Positions 43,879 to 52,939 of a stretch of DNA of 64,000 bases are shown here, piece by piece. The stretch covers positions 1,017,063 to 1,081,062 of the forward strand of contig JAHPZA010000006.1 of the NCBI GenBank assembly GCA_019058445.1, given 5' to 3'. Below the pieces are notes generated by a model. It was not told where the DNA came from. It saw only the letters and a list, made by a program, of their open reading frames with translations, and searched no databases. Source of the DNA: Promethearchaeota archaeon (GTDB lineage Archaea > Asgardarchaeota > Lokiarchaeia > Sigyniarchaeales > SOKP01). The first letter of the stretch is position 1. Each line of letters begins with the position of its first letter. The translations under genes and the position numbers were made by a program.

Positions 43879-43964
43879 TTGTACTTTTCATCCTTTTTTG
43901 ATAATTATTTATTATTATACGAGTTTGAATTCAAGGGATATTCAATTTTTTTTTTTGAATCAAT

Positions 43965-44645
43965 TTATTGAACAATTTTATCTCTAATGTCATTACATTT
44001 AATTCTTCTACATCCGGGCGTCATTAATCCAGCTTTATAGACAGAATCGATAAAATTCACTATTATATGGGATGTCGCTCCAAAAATTACGTATTTTTTC
44101 TCATTAGGTGCCCGATAATTAAATTTGCCAACACTTATTAAATCTTTTTTAATATAATAAGTCCTTTCTCGGTAATTTTTTTTATTTGCAAAAAATGTTA
44201 TAGGGATTTTTATTATTTCTTTTACTTCTTCATCTTGTTTGAGCATTGTTTGATTTTGATCAACAACATAGCAAACGACGGGAGTTATGATGAATCCTTT
44301 TGGCGTTAAATGATCATCAAGGCAGCCTAATAAATTGATTTTCTTTCTTGGAATACCAAGTTCTTCTTCTGTTTCTCTAAATGCAGTATCAATATATGTG
44401 TTATCAAATTCAGGATCAACTTTTCCTCCGGGAAAAGACATTTCACCAGCATGTTTATCATGTTCTCTCTTTGTTCGTCTAATTAAAACCAGATCATAAG
44501 GTTTATCTTTATAGGGGATAATTAAAAAGGCTATAGCTGAATTTACAAAAGGTTCCTCTCCCATAGTAAGCCTATCTGGAGAATTAAGAGCTTTTAATTT
44601 ACTTTTTATTAAATATTCATCAAATTTAAAGTTCGAAGTGTCCAT
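43965..44645 (-). CDS. NUDIX hydrolase, CoA pyrophosphatase type, copy 2
   Basis: 226 residues. The NUDIX box is complete: GGKVDPEFDN...AFRETEEELGI. Before it stands HAGEMSFPGGK, the UPF0035-type extension that in NUDT7/NudL proteins specifies coenzyme A derivatives. The N-terminal segment ALNSPDRLTMGEEPFVNSAI and the C-terminal PGCRRIKCNDIRD are shared with the upstream paralogue. It may hydrolyse CoA to phosphopantetheine and 3',5'-ADP. Only seven bases separate the two copies. Confidence 0.88.
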   Translation of the reverse strand: MDTSNFKFDEYLIKSKLKALNSPDRLTMGEEPFVNSAIAFLIIPYKDKPYDLVLIRRTKREHDKHAGEMSFPGGKVDPEFDNTYIDTAFRETEEELGIPRKKINLLGCLDDHLTPKGFIITPVVCYVVDQNQTMLKQDEEVKEIIKIPITFFANKKNYRERTYYIKKDLISVGKFNYRAPNEKKYVIFGATSHIIVNFIDSVYKAGLMTPGCRRIKCNDIRDKIVQ

Positions 44646-44652
44646 TTTTTTG

Positions 44653-45363
44653 TTATTTTAATTTATCAGTAATTTGATCTCTATATTTTAAAAAATCTTT
44701 CAATTCTTTAATCTCATCTGGATTAAATCTTCTTATTCCAAGCTTAGACAATTTTAAACCGTACACCAGCTCAATAAAGCTTACAATCAAGTACGCAGTA
44801 GCCCCCCAGATCGTATAGGTTTTATTAGAGATTTTATCCTTATAATTAAAATAAAATACCGGCAGTTTCTTTCCTGCTATATCGAATGTTTGCTCTCTGA
44901 ACTTCTTTTTATTTATAAAAAAGTCAATGGGCACTTTTACAATTGCTTGAACCTCTCTTTGATCTCTTATCATGTCCTGATCTTCTTTAATAATACCGAT
45001 AAAGGGAGTAATAATGTATTGGCTCATGGTAGGAAAATCATGAAGGCACCCCAAAATTTTCACGTTCTCTCTGGGAACCCCAATCTCTTCTTCAGTTTCT
45101 CTTAGTGCGGTATCCATTAAGGATTTATCTTTAGGATCTATTTTTCCTCCTGGAAATGACATCTCACCACGATGTTTTACACCTTTATTAGTTCGATGAA
45201 TAACAACTAACTCATAGGGTTTATTTTTATAGGGAATTATAGTGAATAACACTGCTGAAGGTGTAAAAAACTCATCTTCAATAATAATTCTTTCTGAAGA
45301 ATCATACGTATAGAGTTTTTTAATGATTAAATCTTCGTTGAATATTAAGTCTAAATTGTCCAT
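44653..45363 (-). CDS. NUDIX hydrolase, CoA pyrophosphatase type, copy 1
   Basis: 236 residues with KHRGEMSFPGGKIDPKDKS and LRETEEEIGVPRENV forming the NUDIX box and its CoA-type extension. It aligns with the next gene over the entire length, including TYTIWGATAYLIVSFIELVY near the C-terminus. Tandem duplication with a seven-base gap implies one transcript. The paralogues may differ in substrate (CoA, acyl-CoA or another dinucleotide). Confidence 0.88.
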   Translation of the reverse strand: MDNLDLIFNEDLIIKKLYTYDSSERIIIEDEFFTPSAVLFTIIPYKNKPYELVVIHRTNKGVKHRGEMSFPGGKIDPKDKSLMDTALRETEEEIGVPRENVKILGCLHDFPTMSQYIITPFIGIIKEDQDMIRDQREVQAIVKVPIDFFINKKKFREQTFDIAGKKLPVFYFNYKDKISNKTYTIWGATAYLIVSFIELVYGLKLSKLGIRRFNPDEIKELKDFLKYRDQITDKLK

Positions 45364-45448
45364 TAGCTTTAGAAAAAATTTTAAGATATAAACAATTTTA
45401 AAATCACAAATATTCTATTTGTAATAAAATTTTTAGTTAATTTAGAAA

Positions 45449-45751
45449 ATGAAACTCCCGAAAGAACTTAGAGAGAAAAGAGATTTAAGCGGAACAGCAA
45501 GCAAAGCAAAACTTTGTTCTGTAAAAGAATGTGGAAAAACCGCTATTCGGTCTCTTAGTGAAAATAAATGGTCGCAGTATGTCGAAAAAGCGAAGTTGAA
45601 AGTTGATGAAAATAAAAAACATAAAATATACCTCTGTAAAGCTCACTATAAAGATGTCAACAAATTAAGAAAATCTGAAGAAAAACTCTATCAGCAAAAG
45701 GGATTTCTTGATAATTCTCTTGCCGGCAAAAAAGGAAAGTGGGATTATTAA
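45449..45751 (+). CDS. Small zinc-binding protein (100 aa)
   Basis: 100 residues. LCSVKECGKTAIRSL and YLCKAHYKD supply C-x4-C...C-x2-H, a single zinc site. The rest is basic and helical (NKLRKSEEKLYQQKG), ending AGKKGKWDY. The pattern is that of small archaeal zinc proteins of unknown function that may bind RNA or ribosomes. The ATG is well placed after an AT-rich promoter, divergent from the NUDIX pair. Confidence 0.65.
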   Translation: MKLPKELREKRDLSGTASKAKLCSVKECGKTAIRSLSENKWSQYVEKAKLKVDENKKHKIYLCKAHYKDVNKLRKSEEKLYQQKGFLDNSLAGKKGKWDY

Positions 45752-45794
45752 TTACTAATTGCTTTTATATTCAAAATTAGATATAGGCTGATTT

Positions 45795-45920
45795 TTAGTC
45801 TATTTGTGCCATTTCTTCATAAAAAGGTTCAAATAGATAAATTTGCCCCTCAATTATTCCTATTGTTAATAAACTTAAAGCAACTATGAGAATCATAACA
45901 GCTATTAATTTTTTTCTCAT
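45795..45920 (-). CDS. Small single-span membrane protein (41 aa)
   Basis: 41 residues: MRKKLIAVMILIVALSLLTI, then GIIEGQIYLFEPFYEEMAQID. A basic start, one hydrophobic helix and an acidic outside tail give an N-in or secreted small protein. It lies directly upstream of the zinc-ribbon coiled-coil gene's 3' end on the same strand. Not recognised; coding is supported by the clean start, positive-inside pattern and codon use. Confidence 0.5.
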   Translation of the reverse strand: MRKKLIAVMILIVALSLLTIGIIEGQIYLFEPFYEEMAQID

Positions 45921-45964
45921 CGTTATCAAATTGTAAAATTATAGAATACAAATAAAATTATTCT

Positions 45965-46840
45965 TTATTTTTTCTTCTTTTTTGTTAAGTTTTCTAGAGT
46001 CTTTATTTTACTTTCTAATTTATTAAGTTTTAGTTCAAAATCACTGTCTTTTTCCTTATATTCTTCTTCAGTAATTTCTTTTGAAGAGAACCTGGCTTTA
46101 TTAAATTTTCTTTCAGTATTCATCTCAACTTTTTCCTCTATTAAATCATCAATCCATAATTGTATGCCAGCGATTAGTTCTGCTTTTTCCTCTATGAAAG
46201 TTTCAAGTTGGTTTTTATATTTCTCTTTTAACTTTTTTACAACTTCCTTATCTTTGATTTTTTTTAATTTATGCTCCCTCATCAAATTTTTCAATTGGTC
46301 TCGCTTTGTGTCAATATCGTAATCTAATTTTTCTACGATAAATTTATCAGTCATTTTATCTTTCACAGCATCACCTTGTTGCTTTAAATCATCCATAACA
46401 CTTTTGACCGCCTTTAATTGAACATCAATTTTTTCGCCGAACTCAAAATCCGTTTCGTATCTTGAACTTTTTAATTGCTTTTGTAAATCATTCAATTTAT
46501 CAGCTAAAGTTACTTTTTTTAAACGTATATCATTAAGTTCCAAATAATATTCTATTTGTTGTTTCACCTCATCTGGGAGCGGCTTAGCTTCTACAACCTT
46601 ATCCTCTTCTACTTCTAATTCATCATCTTCGATTGGTTCTGGTTCTATTTTTTCCTCTTTTAGTTTCTCTTTTTTATTTTTCTTAGGTTCGGATTTTGCT
46701 TCAGGTTGCATTTCAATACTTGGTTGTTCGACCTTTTTTTCGGTTTTTGGGAGGCTAGAAAGTCGCGGTTTTCCACAGTGTATACAAAATTTATCCGACT
46801 CTTTTACAGGTTTACCACAATACACACAAAATTTAGTCAT
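45965..46840 (-). CDS. Zinc-ribbon plus coiled-coil protein
   Basis: 291 residues. An N-terminal zinc ribbon, CVYCGKPV...CIHCGKP (Cys 5, 8, 19, 22), is followed by a disordered, Lys/Glu-rich linker (about 25-95) and then long charged helices (about 95-285), probably coiled coil. Such zinc-ribbon/coiled-coil proteins are common in Asgard and other archaea. Divergent from selB with a 184-base intergenic region. It may be an adaptor; no function is assigned. Confidence 0.7.
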   Translation of the reverse strand: MTKFCVYCGKPVKESDKFCIHCGKPRLSSLPKTEKKVEQPSIEMQPEAKSEPKKNKKEKLKEEKIEPEPIEDDELEVEEDKVVEAKPLPDEVKQQIEYYLELNDIRLKKVTLADKLNDLQKQLKSSRYETDFEFGEKIDVQLKAVKSVMDDLKQQGDAVKDKMTDKFIVEKLDYDIDTKRDQLKNLMREHKLKKIKDKEVVKKLKEKYKNQLETFIEEKAELIAGIQLWIDDLIEEKVEMNTERKFNKARFSSKEITEEEYKEKDSDFELKLNKLESKIKTLENLTKKKKK

Positions 46841-47024
46841 AATAATTCACATTCAGTATTTTTTCAGTTTTTAGTTATATTATGATCAAAATAATAATAA
46901 ATTATATTAAATTTACTGGAGTTCAGTTTTTGATATTGATTTTTCTTGAGTTAAAATTTTTAATTTTGAAATAATATCTTAACACAATTTAATTTGATTG
47001 CAAGTTTTTTCAAGATTTTAAATC

Positions 47025-48428
47025 ATGGATATTAAGAATAAAATCCCGATTCATATAGGATTATTCGGGCATATCGACTCAGGAAAGACGAGAATTGCTG
47101 CTGTTTTATCTGAAATAATCTCAACAGCAGGAATTGATGCTCATCCGCAAAGTAAAGAACGAGGAATTACGATTGATTTAGGTTTTACAAGTTTTATCAT
47201 TGATAAATATCTGGTTACTTTAGTAGATGGTCCTGGTCATGCTGATTTGATTAAAATAAGTGCTTCTTCAGTAGAAATAATAGATTGTGCAATATTGGTT
47301 ATTGATATCAATAAGGGCCCTCAGGTCCAGACCGGAGAGCACCTTATAATGATTGATTCATTAAAAATTGAAAATATAATCGTAATTCTCAATAAAATAG
47401 ATATTTTCCAAGGAGATATTAATGAGGAGATTGAAAAGACAAAGAAATTCTTTGCATCTACCATTTTTGGCTCAAATATCCCGATCTTTGCCGTATCTGC
47501 GAAAGCAAAAGAAGGCTTCGAAGATTTACGACATGGTATTTTAAATACCATAGAATCTTTAGAAATTGAAAGAGATTATGGAGACGATATCATTATCCCT
47601 ATTGATCACCATTTTTCTATTAAAGGTATGGGAGCGATTATAACAGGAACTATTTTAAAGGGTAAATTAAGGTTAAATGAAACCCTAGAAATACTACCTC
47701 TAAAAACATCAGGAAGGATTAAAAACATTCAGATTTTTCATCAGAATGTTGATTCTGCAAAGGCAGGAGATCGAGTTGGTATAAATGTTAAAAACTTAGA
47801 CGTTAAAAAAATTTATAGAGGATGTATTGCCACTAATAATCCAAATGCGTTTGATTATTGTGATATATTAGAAATAAAAGTGAATAAAAATAAGTTATTT
47901 AAACCTGAAACTCAATTTGGGACACAAGTACATGTTACAATAGGAATGTTTACAACTACTGGAAAAATATATCCCTATTTTGAATTGGACAAAAAAAAGA
48001 TTCAAAGTAGTGCTGATAAGAAAGATATTGAGTTTAAAGCAATACTATGGTTAAATGAGAAAGTTTTGATCAATAAGGGAAAATCAATTATGCTCCTGAG
48101 TCGTTTAGATTTGCCTCCAACGACGCTTAGGATATTAGGGTCTGCACAGTTAATAGAAATTCATAAAGCACCACCTTTACTTCATAAGTTCAAAATAAAA
48201 AAAGGAAAAATTCAAAAGGATTTAATTTGTATAGGGCTCGCTCAATCTGCAGCTGGTGCAAAAAAAATTGTGGGCAGGCAACTAGAATCACCTTTTACTA
48301 AAATCTTGGACACTTTTGGAACCAAAGGAGCTGTAATCGTAGGAGTTGAAAGCACGGATATTGTGGTAAAGAAAGGCGATCCGGTTGTTTTAAAGGAATT
48401 AAGAAGTTTTTATCTAAAAAAGATTTAA
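47025..48428 (+). CDS. selB: Selenocysteine-specific elongation factor SelB (eEFSec-like)
   Basis: 467 residues. GTPase motifs: G1 GHIDSGKT at 15-22, G2 region SKERGITIDLGF around 43-55, G3 DGPGHAD, G4 NKID near 124, G5 SAKAKEG. The sequence PQSKERGITIDLGF is nearly the eEFSec signature and separates it from EF1A. Domains II and III follow, with a short domain IV (about 390-467) that, as in archaeal and eukaryotic SelB, lacks the bacterial SECIS-binding winged helices. It brings Sec-tRNA(Sec) to UGA codons. A Roadblock gene follows 65 bases downstream. Confidence 0.96.
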   Translation: MDIKNKIPIHIGLFGHIDSGKTRIAAVLSEIISTAGIDAHPQSKERGITIDLGFTSFIIDKYLVTLVDGPGHADLIKISASSVEIIDCAILVIDINKGPQVQTGEHLIMIDSLKIENIIVILNKIDIFQGDINEEIEKTKKFFASTIFGSNIPIFAVSAKAKEGFEDLRHGILNTIESLEIERDYGDDIIIPIDHHFSIKGMGAIITGTILKGKLRLNETLEILPLKTSGRIKNIQIFHQNVDSAKAGDRVGINVKNLDVKKIYRGCIATNNPNAFDYCDILEIKVNKNKLFKPETQFGTQVHVTIGMFTTTGKIYPYFELDKKKIQSSADKKDIEFKAILWLNEKVLINKGKSIMLLSRLDLPPTTLRILGSAQLIEIHKAPPLLHKFKIKKGKIQKDLICIGLAQSAAGAKKIVGRQLESPFTKILDTFGTKGAVIVGVESTDIVVKKGDPVVLKELRSFYLKKI

Positions 48429-48493
48429 ATTCTTAATCATTTATAATATAATTAAGTTTCCTTTTATAAAATGCAAGGTTTGGATGAAAAAAC

Positions 48494-48898
48494 ATGGAAA
48501 TTAAAATTGATCAAGAAGTCCTAGATGATTTGATGCGTTTACTTGAAACACTTGAAGGTAGCACTGATTTAGAAGCGACGGCAATTGTTTCAAAAACAGG
48601 TTTAAGAATTGCCAGCTCTGAAACAGCCGACGTTGTTGCAGATATCTATAGTGCAAGTCCTGCTACATTAATTTCCTTGGGCCAAAAAATTAGTCAAGGA
48701 TTAGATCAGGGTGAATTGCAAGAGATTGTAATAAGAGGCACAAAAGGATATACTATTATTTTAGTGGGAGCACAAGATAATAATTACATGCTTTTTTCAA
48801 GCTGTAAAAAGGCATTTAAGCTCGGATACTATGTACATAAGTTAAAAAAAGCGTTTGAAATAATGGAGCCTGTATTAAAACAAATCCCTACGGCATAA
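48494..48898 (+). CDS. Roadblock/LC7-domain protein
   Basis: 134 residues, one Roadblock/LC7 domain: LLETLEGSTDLEATAIVSKT, GLRIASSETADVVADIYSAS, ELQEIVIRGTKGYTIILVGA. Such proteins dimerise and act with small Ras-like GTPases (MglB, Ragulator, dynein light chain). Asgard genomes carry many stand-alone copies. No GTPase of that family is in this window. It is 65 bases downstream of selB on the same strand, possibly in the same transcript. Confidence 0.9.
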   Translation: MEIKIDQEVLDDLMRLLETLEGSTDLEATAIVSKTGLRIASSETADVVADIYSASPATLISLGQKISQGLDQGELQEIVIRGTKGYTIILVGAQDNNYMLFSSCKKAFKLGYYVHKLKKAFEIMEPVLKQIPTA

Positions 48899-49055
48899 GG
48901 ATAATTGATATACTTTTTCTGGAATTATCGTTAATAATTGTTTACTTAAAGGGATTGTAAAATTCCAAGTTTGATAAATAAATTATTTATAGAAATTTCT
49001 AATGGAATTAATTCATTTTAAATCAAGAAATAAATAAAAAAAAAATATAAGAAAT

Positions 49056-50951
49056 TTAAACTAAACTCCATTCAATTTCATCTCCATCACGTAAATAATG
49101 TCTGTCAGCACCGTGACCAGGCTGTTCACCATTAACTTCATATACCCAATCACCCTCAACACCATCAATTTCAGTTACCAATATTCCCCAGCCGTAGTCT
49201 TCATATTTTATATCACAATATTTATCCAAAGCGTCCAAAACCGAAGTCTTTCCTTCTGTAAGGGTAAAATCTTTCCAGATTTTTACAGTACCATCTCCGA
49301 AATCTACTATCAGCGTAATATCTTCTACAACTTCTAAAGGGGTCTCATCGCTATCCTCATCAATAGAGGCTACGCCCGTTGAAAGCCAATAATTATATAC
49401 TAATAAGGAACTAAAACATATAGCCCCCAAAATTCCGATAAATATGTTTTTCAACATTTTAATATCTCTCTTCCATACTAACATGCTGAAAGACGCTGCT
49501 GCACCACATACTAAAAGCACAAAAGGTAACGTAAAATTATCGTATTCAGTATCTCCCTTTTTCTCTGTAACATCAGTAATATAAATTGTTTTGGTGTATG
49601 GGTCAGGCGGTGGGATTGGATCAGACTCTTGATAAGAAAGGACTAGTTCCATCTCGAGTGAGAAATTGCCTGAAGTACTTTTAACCCACATCAAGAGCCC
49701 AGTGTATTTATCATAAGTGGTGGCTGAAAAGTTCACACCCCCTGTTTTTATAAAGATAAATTTTATTGTCAAACCAGTCTCTTCAATTCTAAGAAATCCA
49801 CCTGCATCTCCACCTGAACCTTCAAGAATCGCTTTTTCTTTTATTTTTGTTAAGTTATCTGTTGGAATAAGAAACCCGGAACTGAAGTTATTAAATCCAA
49901 TATGTAAATTAAGCGCAGTTTCACTATTAGAGACGTTATATATTGTATTGTTAATATTTAAAACTCCTGTAGTGTTCTCAATAAATGAAATATTTAACCA
50001 CGGAATTGGGTTATCAAATATACTTTCATCATGAATATCTTTGTTATACTCACCTGTAAAATTAACTTTTATTATTCCAGTTGCGTTTGTATTAACATAT
50101 CCTTGAAATTCATCAGTGAAATTAACCCATTTTAATGGTTCACCAAAATTTTTTACTGTGTAATTGAAAGGCAAATCCCGATTAAAAGTAAAATTTAGTG
50201 TTTTAATTTCCAGGCTATATTGGCCTAATGATGCGTTTGCCCAAACTAATAATCCCGTCCATCTATCGTAAATCAAACTAGTCTTCAATCCACCTATATT
50301 TTCATGTTCGACATATAAGAAATTATACGACTCCTCCACAATAGACTGCCCCGGAAAATAACCTGTAGAGGCATGATCTATTGCCAATTTCTTAACATTT
50401 GTTAGATTATCAATTGGGATTAGGAAGCCCGGTTGAAAACTACTATAACCAAGGATGAGATTATTAGATAATTCGGTATTTGACCTGTTAGTTAAAGTAA
50501 AATTACTTACTAACACTCCAGCATCATTTTTAATTATTTCAATATCCATCCAAGGGATTGGATCATCAAACTCATCACCCCAATTATTAGGATCCTTATC
50601 AAAAAAACCAGTAAAATTTATTTTGATTTGCCCACCAACTTTTGGCTCCCAATCTCCCTCATACGAATCTCCAGGCCAGCTTGTGAAATTATACCACCCA
50701 GCAGGTCCACCAAAATCGGTTACATTATAGACATATTCTCCATCTAAATCTAAATCTTGACTATATGTTATGGGAATAGAAGACGATTTAGGATTAACCT
50801 GTGTTCTAAAGTCGCGATTTGAAGAATATGCAATTTCATCTTCAAATGAATTATTTTGGAGTGCTGAAAATAGAAATATAGCTCCGAGTATCATAAAAAA
50901 GATGAAAAAGCATATCAATAACAGCTTTTTATTTGCTATTTGATTTTTCAT
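49056..50951 (-). CDS. Surface protein with two internal repeats and C-terminal DUF4430 domain
   Basis: 631 residues. An N-terminal hydrophobic anchor (residues 9-31) is followed by two related repeats of about 190 residues (for example VTDFGGPAGWYNF and VKNFGEPLKWVNF; PGFLIPIDNLT and SGFLIPTDNLT), rich in N-x-S/T sites. Two membrane segments lie near 475-530, then a C-terminal domain including SVLDALDKYCDIKYEDYGWG and WVYEVNGEQPGHGADRHYL, the DUF4430/transcobalamin-like fold. The topology would put the repeats outside. The divergent neighbour is an ECF S component, a pairing seen for vitamin uptake; cobalamin is a guess. Confidence 0.8.
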   Translation of the reverse strand: MKNQIANKKLLLICFFIFFMILGAIFLFSALQNNSFEDEIAYSSNRDFRTQVNPKSSSIPITYSQDLDLDGEYVYNVTDFGGPAGWYNFTSWPGDSYEGDWEPKVGGQIKINFTGFFDKDPNNWGDEFDDPIPWMDIEIIKNDAGVLVSNFTLTNRSNTELSNNLILGYSSFQPGFLIPIDNLTNVKKLAIDHASTGYFPGQSIVEESYNFLYVEHENIGGLKTSLIYDRWTGLLVWANASLGQYSLEIKTLNFTFNRDLPFNYTVKNFGEPLKWVNFTDEFQGYVNTNATGIIKVNFTGEYNKDIHDESIFDNPIPWLNISFIENTTGVLNINNTIYNVSNSETALNLHIGFNNFSSGFLIPTDNLTKIKEKAILEGSGGDAGGFLRIEETGLTIKFIFIKTGGVNFSATTYDKYTGLLMWVKSTSGNFSLEMELVLSYQESDPIPPPDPYTKTIYITDVTEKKGDTEYDNFTLPFVLLVCGAAASFSMLVWKRDIKMLKNIFIGILGAICFSSLLVYNYWLSTGVASIDEDSDETPLEVVEDITLIVDFGDGTVKIWKDFTLTEGKTSVLDALDKYCDIKYEDYGWGILVTEIDGVEGDWVYEVNGEQPGHGADRHYLRDGDEIEWSLV

Positions 50952-51062
50952 TTTTATTTTTAGTCAAATGATTTTTTATATTAATAGAAGGTTGTTTGAA
51001 TAGGAAACATAACCTATATTTTTAAATTATGATTAATTAATGTAAGTAAGTATAAAAACATA

Positions 51063-51101
51063 GTGGGTAATTTACCCTACGATCTCTAGGGTTCTAGACC
51101 C
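51063..51101. promoter_or_regulatory. Two adjacent inverted repeats between the DUF4430 and ECF genes
   Basis: GTGGGTAATTTACCCTAC (51063-51080; core GGGTAA-T-TTACCC) is followed after eight bases by GGGTTCTAGACCC (51089-51101). Both are GC-rich for this region and lie in the divergent intergenic stretch. They may be operator sites shared by the two promoters or paired RNA hairpins in the ECF leader. Confidence 0.4.
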
Positions 51102-51173
51102 AATAAATTATGTTTCCAAGATAAATTATTTAATTCACACTATAAGAAGAGAATTATACTGGAATTGACACGC

Positions 51174-51803
51174 ATGAATGAAAAACAAAAGTTAGAATTT
51201 GAAGAGTCTGAAAAGTCGAATGGAACTCCTTGGCTTGAAAGGAGCACCTTTAGAATTGCTCTATTAAGTACTTTTACTGCGTTATCAGTAGTATTAGGTT
51301 ATATGTTAGTCTTTCTCCCGAATATCGAAATATTTACACTAATGATATTTTTAACGGGCTTTATACTTGGGAAACGAGACGGAGCAATCTCAGGATTAAT
51401 GAGCTCATTTATTTTTGTCTTTTTTAATCCTTATGGTGTGTCACCTTTACCATTATTTGCATATCAGTTAGCACATTATTCTTTAGTTGGCATTTTAGGC
51501 GGAATTTCCCATAGTCTTTTGCGTAAAAAGGACTATTTCAAACCAGAAGAAGATTTGTATGTATTTCGTGTGCTCTTAATTTTTGCAATAATTGGAGCAG
51601 TAGTGACATTTGTCTATGATATACTCTCCACATTGATTGGAGCCTTAAGTATATTCGGAACGCTAGATACTTTTTGGGCAACCTATTTAATTGGATTACC
51701 ATTCACAACTGTACATCTTATCGGGAATACCCTTGGTTTTATTTTTATTCTCCCAGGGTTAATCCAGTTGATATATAAAATGCTTGATATTACTGATGAT
51801 TAA
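51174..51803 (+). CDS. ECF transporter S component (substrate-binding membrane subunit)
   Basis: 209 residues from the ATG at 51174 (an in-frame TTG lies nine bases upstream). About six hydrophobic helices, beginning FRIALLSTFTALSVVLGYM, with the S-component landmark FILGKRDGAISGLMSSFIF and FVFFNPYGVSPLPLFAYQLAH in the third. This resembles ECF S subunits for cobalamin- or lipoate-type vitamins. The EcfAAT energising module is not present in this window. It is divergent from a DUF4430 protein, and a partial ThiW-like S subunit is at the left edge, so several S components probably share a distant module. Confidence 0.82.
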   Translation: MNEKQKLEFEESEKSNGTPWLERSTFRIALLSTFTALSVVLGYMLVFLPNIEIFTLMIFLTGFILGKRDGAISGLMSSFIFVFFNPYGVSPLPLFAYQLAHYSLVGILGGISHSLLRKKDYFKPEEDLYVFRVLLIFAIIGAVVTFVYDILSTLIGALSIFGTLDTFWATYLIGLPFTTVHLIGNTLGFIFILPGLIQLIYKMLDITDD

Positions 51804-51897
51804 ATAACTAACTAAACCTATCTAATTTTTTCTAATTACACAAGAAAAAGAATTGAGTTAATTATCAATAATCTAAAAAATATAAATAATTTTAAAC

Positions 51898-52377
51898 TTA
51901 CTTTGCTTCTGAGAGAATTGTAACTTTCCCTCCAGCCTCTTCAATTTTTTGTACGGCTCGTTCAGAAGCCTTGTTTACAGTTAAGTTTATTTTTTTATTG
52001 ATTTCTCCACGACCGAGAAGCTTTTGAATGTTAACACTTTCCAAATTAAGAGTATAAGTATCTCCAGATTTGGTTGCTTTTTTCTCTTCCACAAATTTTT
52101 CGATTTTATAATCTAAATCTTTCACATTAACGGTATTAATTGTAGAGAGTCGAACCATATCTTGAGGTCTTTTAAATCCTTTTTTCCCCATATCCCAATC
52201 AGGATCGGGAAAGCCAAGTTCTTTTTGTTTTAAATAGAAGGATTTTTTACTTTTTTTCCATTGAGTTGTTTTTCCCTTTCCAGCTCGTTGTCCGGTCTTT
52301 CTATGTTGTCCCACTCTCCCATACCCAATGGTACGGGTTCCTCTCTTTTTTCTAATTTTTTTAGGATACTTTCTCAT
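51898..52377 (-). CDS. rpl15: 50S ribosomal protein L15 (uL15)
   Basis: 159 residues. The basic N-terminus GTRTIGYGRVGQHRKTGQRAG is the uL15 rRNA-binding extension, and GAGGKV-like IEEAGGKVTIL near the end is the conserved globular core. Last gene of the nineteen-gene operon. In most archaea secY follows here; in this genome it does not. T-rich sequence follows the stop. Confidence 0.96.
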   Translation of the reverse strand: MRKYPKKIRKKRGTRTIGYGRVGQHRKTGQRAGKGKTTQWKKSKKSFYLKQKELGFPDPDWDMGKKGFKRPQDMVRLSTINTVNVKDLDYKIEKFVEEKKATKSGDTYTLNLESVNIQKLLGRGEINKKINLTVNKASERAVQKIEEAGGKVTILSEAK

Positions 52378-52395
52378 ATCTAAGGTATCTCCTCA

Positions 52396-52917
52396 CTATA
52401 GCATTTTATGAATTATATCATTGATATAAGGTCCAACATTTCCTAAAGTTCCTCCCTCACCATAATGCTTTTTGATATTACCTCTATGACCTTTTCGAGG
52501 GGGATGTAATCGAAATACTGGTTTAAGCTTATACACATCATTTTCTCGATATTGTATTTTACCATCTAATAGAGCTTTCGCAAATTCACTGATATTTTTA
52601 TATTCGGTTAAATTTTTAAGATGCTCATCTGTGAGTGGTTTATTTCCCTCAATTCTTCCTCTTACTCTTAGTAAACGTACTAAGGTTTTTTCTTCAATCT
52701 CTCCGAACGCAATATAGTCTTTACATTTATTTAGCATGCCTCGATAACTTTTTTCTGCCCAGATTAGCACTCCATGATTTACTTTATGCATTCTTAGCAT
52801 CTTTAAAGTATCTAATATCTTTCTTTTCATACCCGGAGCTCCCCTAATCCGAACTGCAAAATAAAGTTTGGGGGTATACGTATCGTGTTTTATTTTTGCT
52901 TTTTTATTTGTTGCCAT
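52396..52917 (-). CDS. rpl30: 50S ribosomal protein L30 (uL30)
   Basis: 173 residues from the ATG at 52917, with GGTGGAT upstream; in-frame GTG/ATG codons up to 52932 are alternatives. YFAVRIRGAPGMKRKILDTL is the uL30 core, followed by an archaeal/eukaryotic C-terminal extension ending HPPRKGHRGNIKKHYGEGG. Lies between S5 and L15 as usual, 19-30 base gaps. Confidence 0.95.
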   Translation of the reverse strand: MATNKKAKIKHDTYTPKLYFAVRIRGAPGMKRKILDTLKMLRMHKVNHGVLIWAEKSYRGMLNKCKDYIAFGEIEEKTLVRLLRVRGRIEGNKPLTDEHLKNLTEYKNISEFAKALLDGKIQYRENDVYKLKPVFRLHPPRKGHRGNIKKHYGEGGTLGNVGPYINDIIHKML

Positions 52918-52939
52918 AACCATATCCACCACTCAATAA

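Noticed and set aside
51063..51101. GGGTTCTAGACCC resembling a T-arm with a preceding hairpin, as a possible tRNA
   Set aside because: No acceptor pairing, no U33 in the putative anticodon loop, no D arm. Kept instead as inverted repeats.
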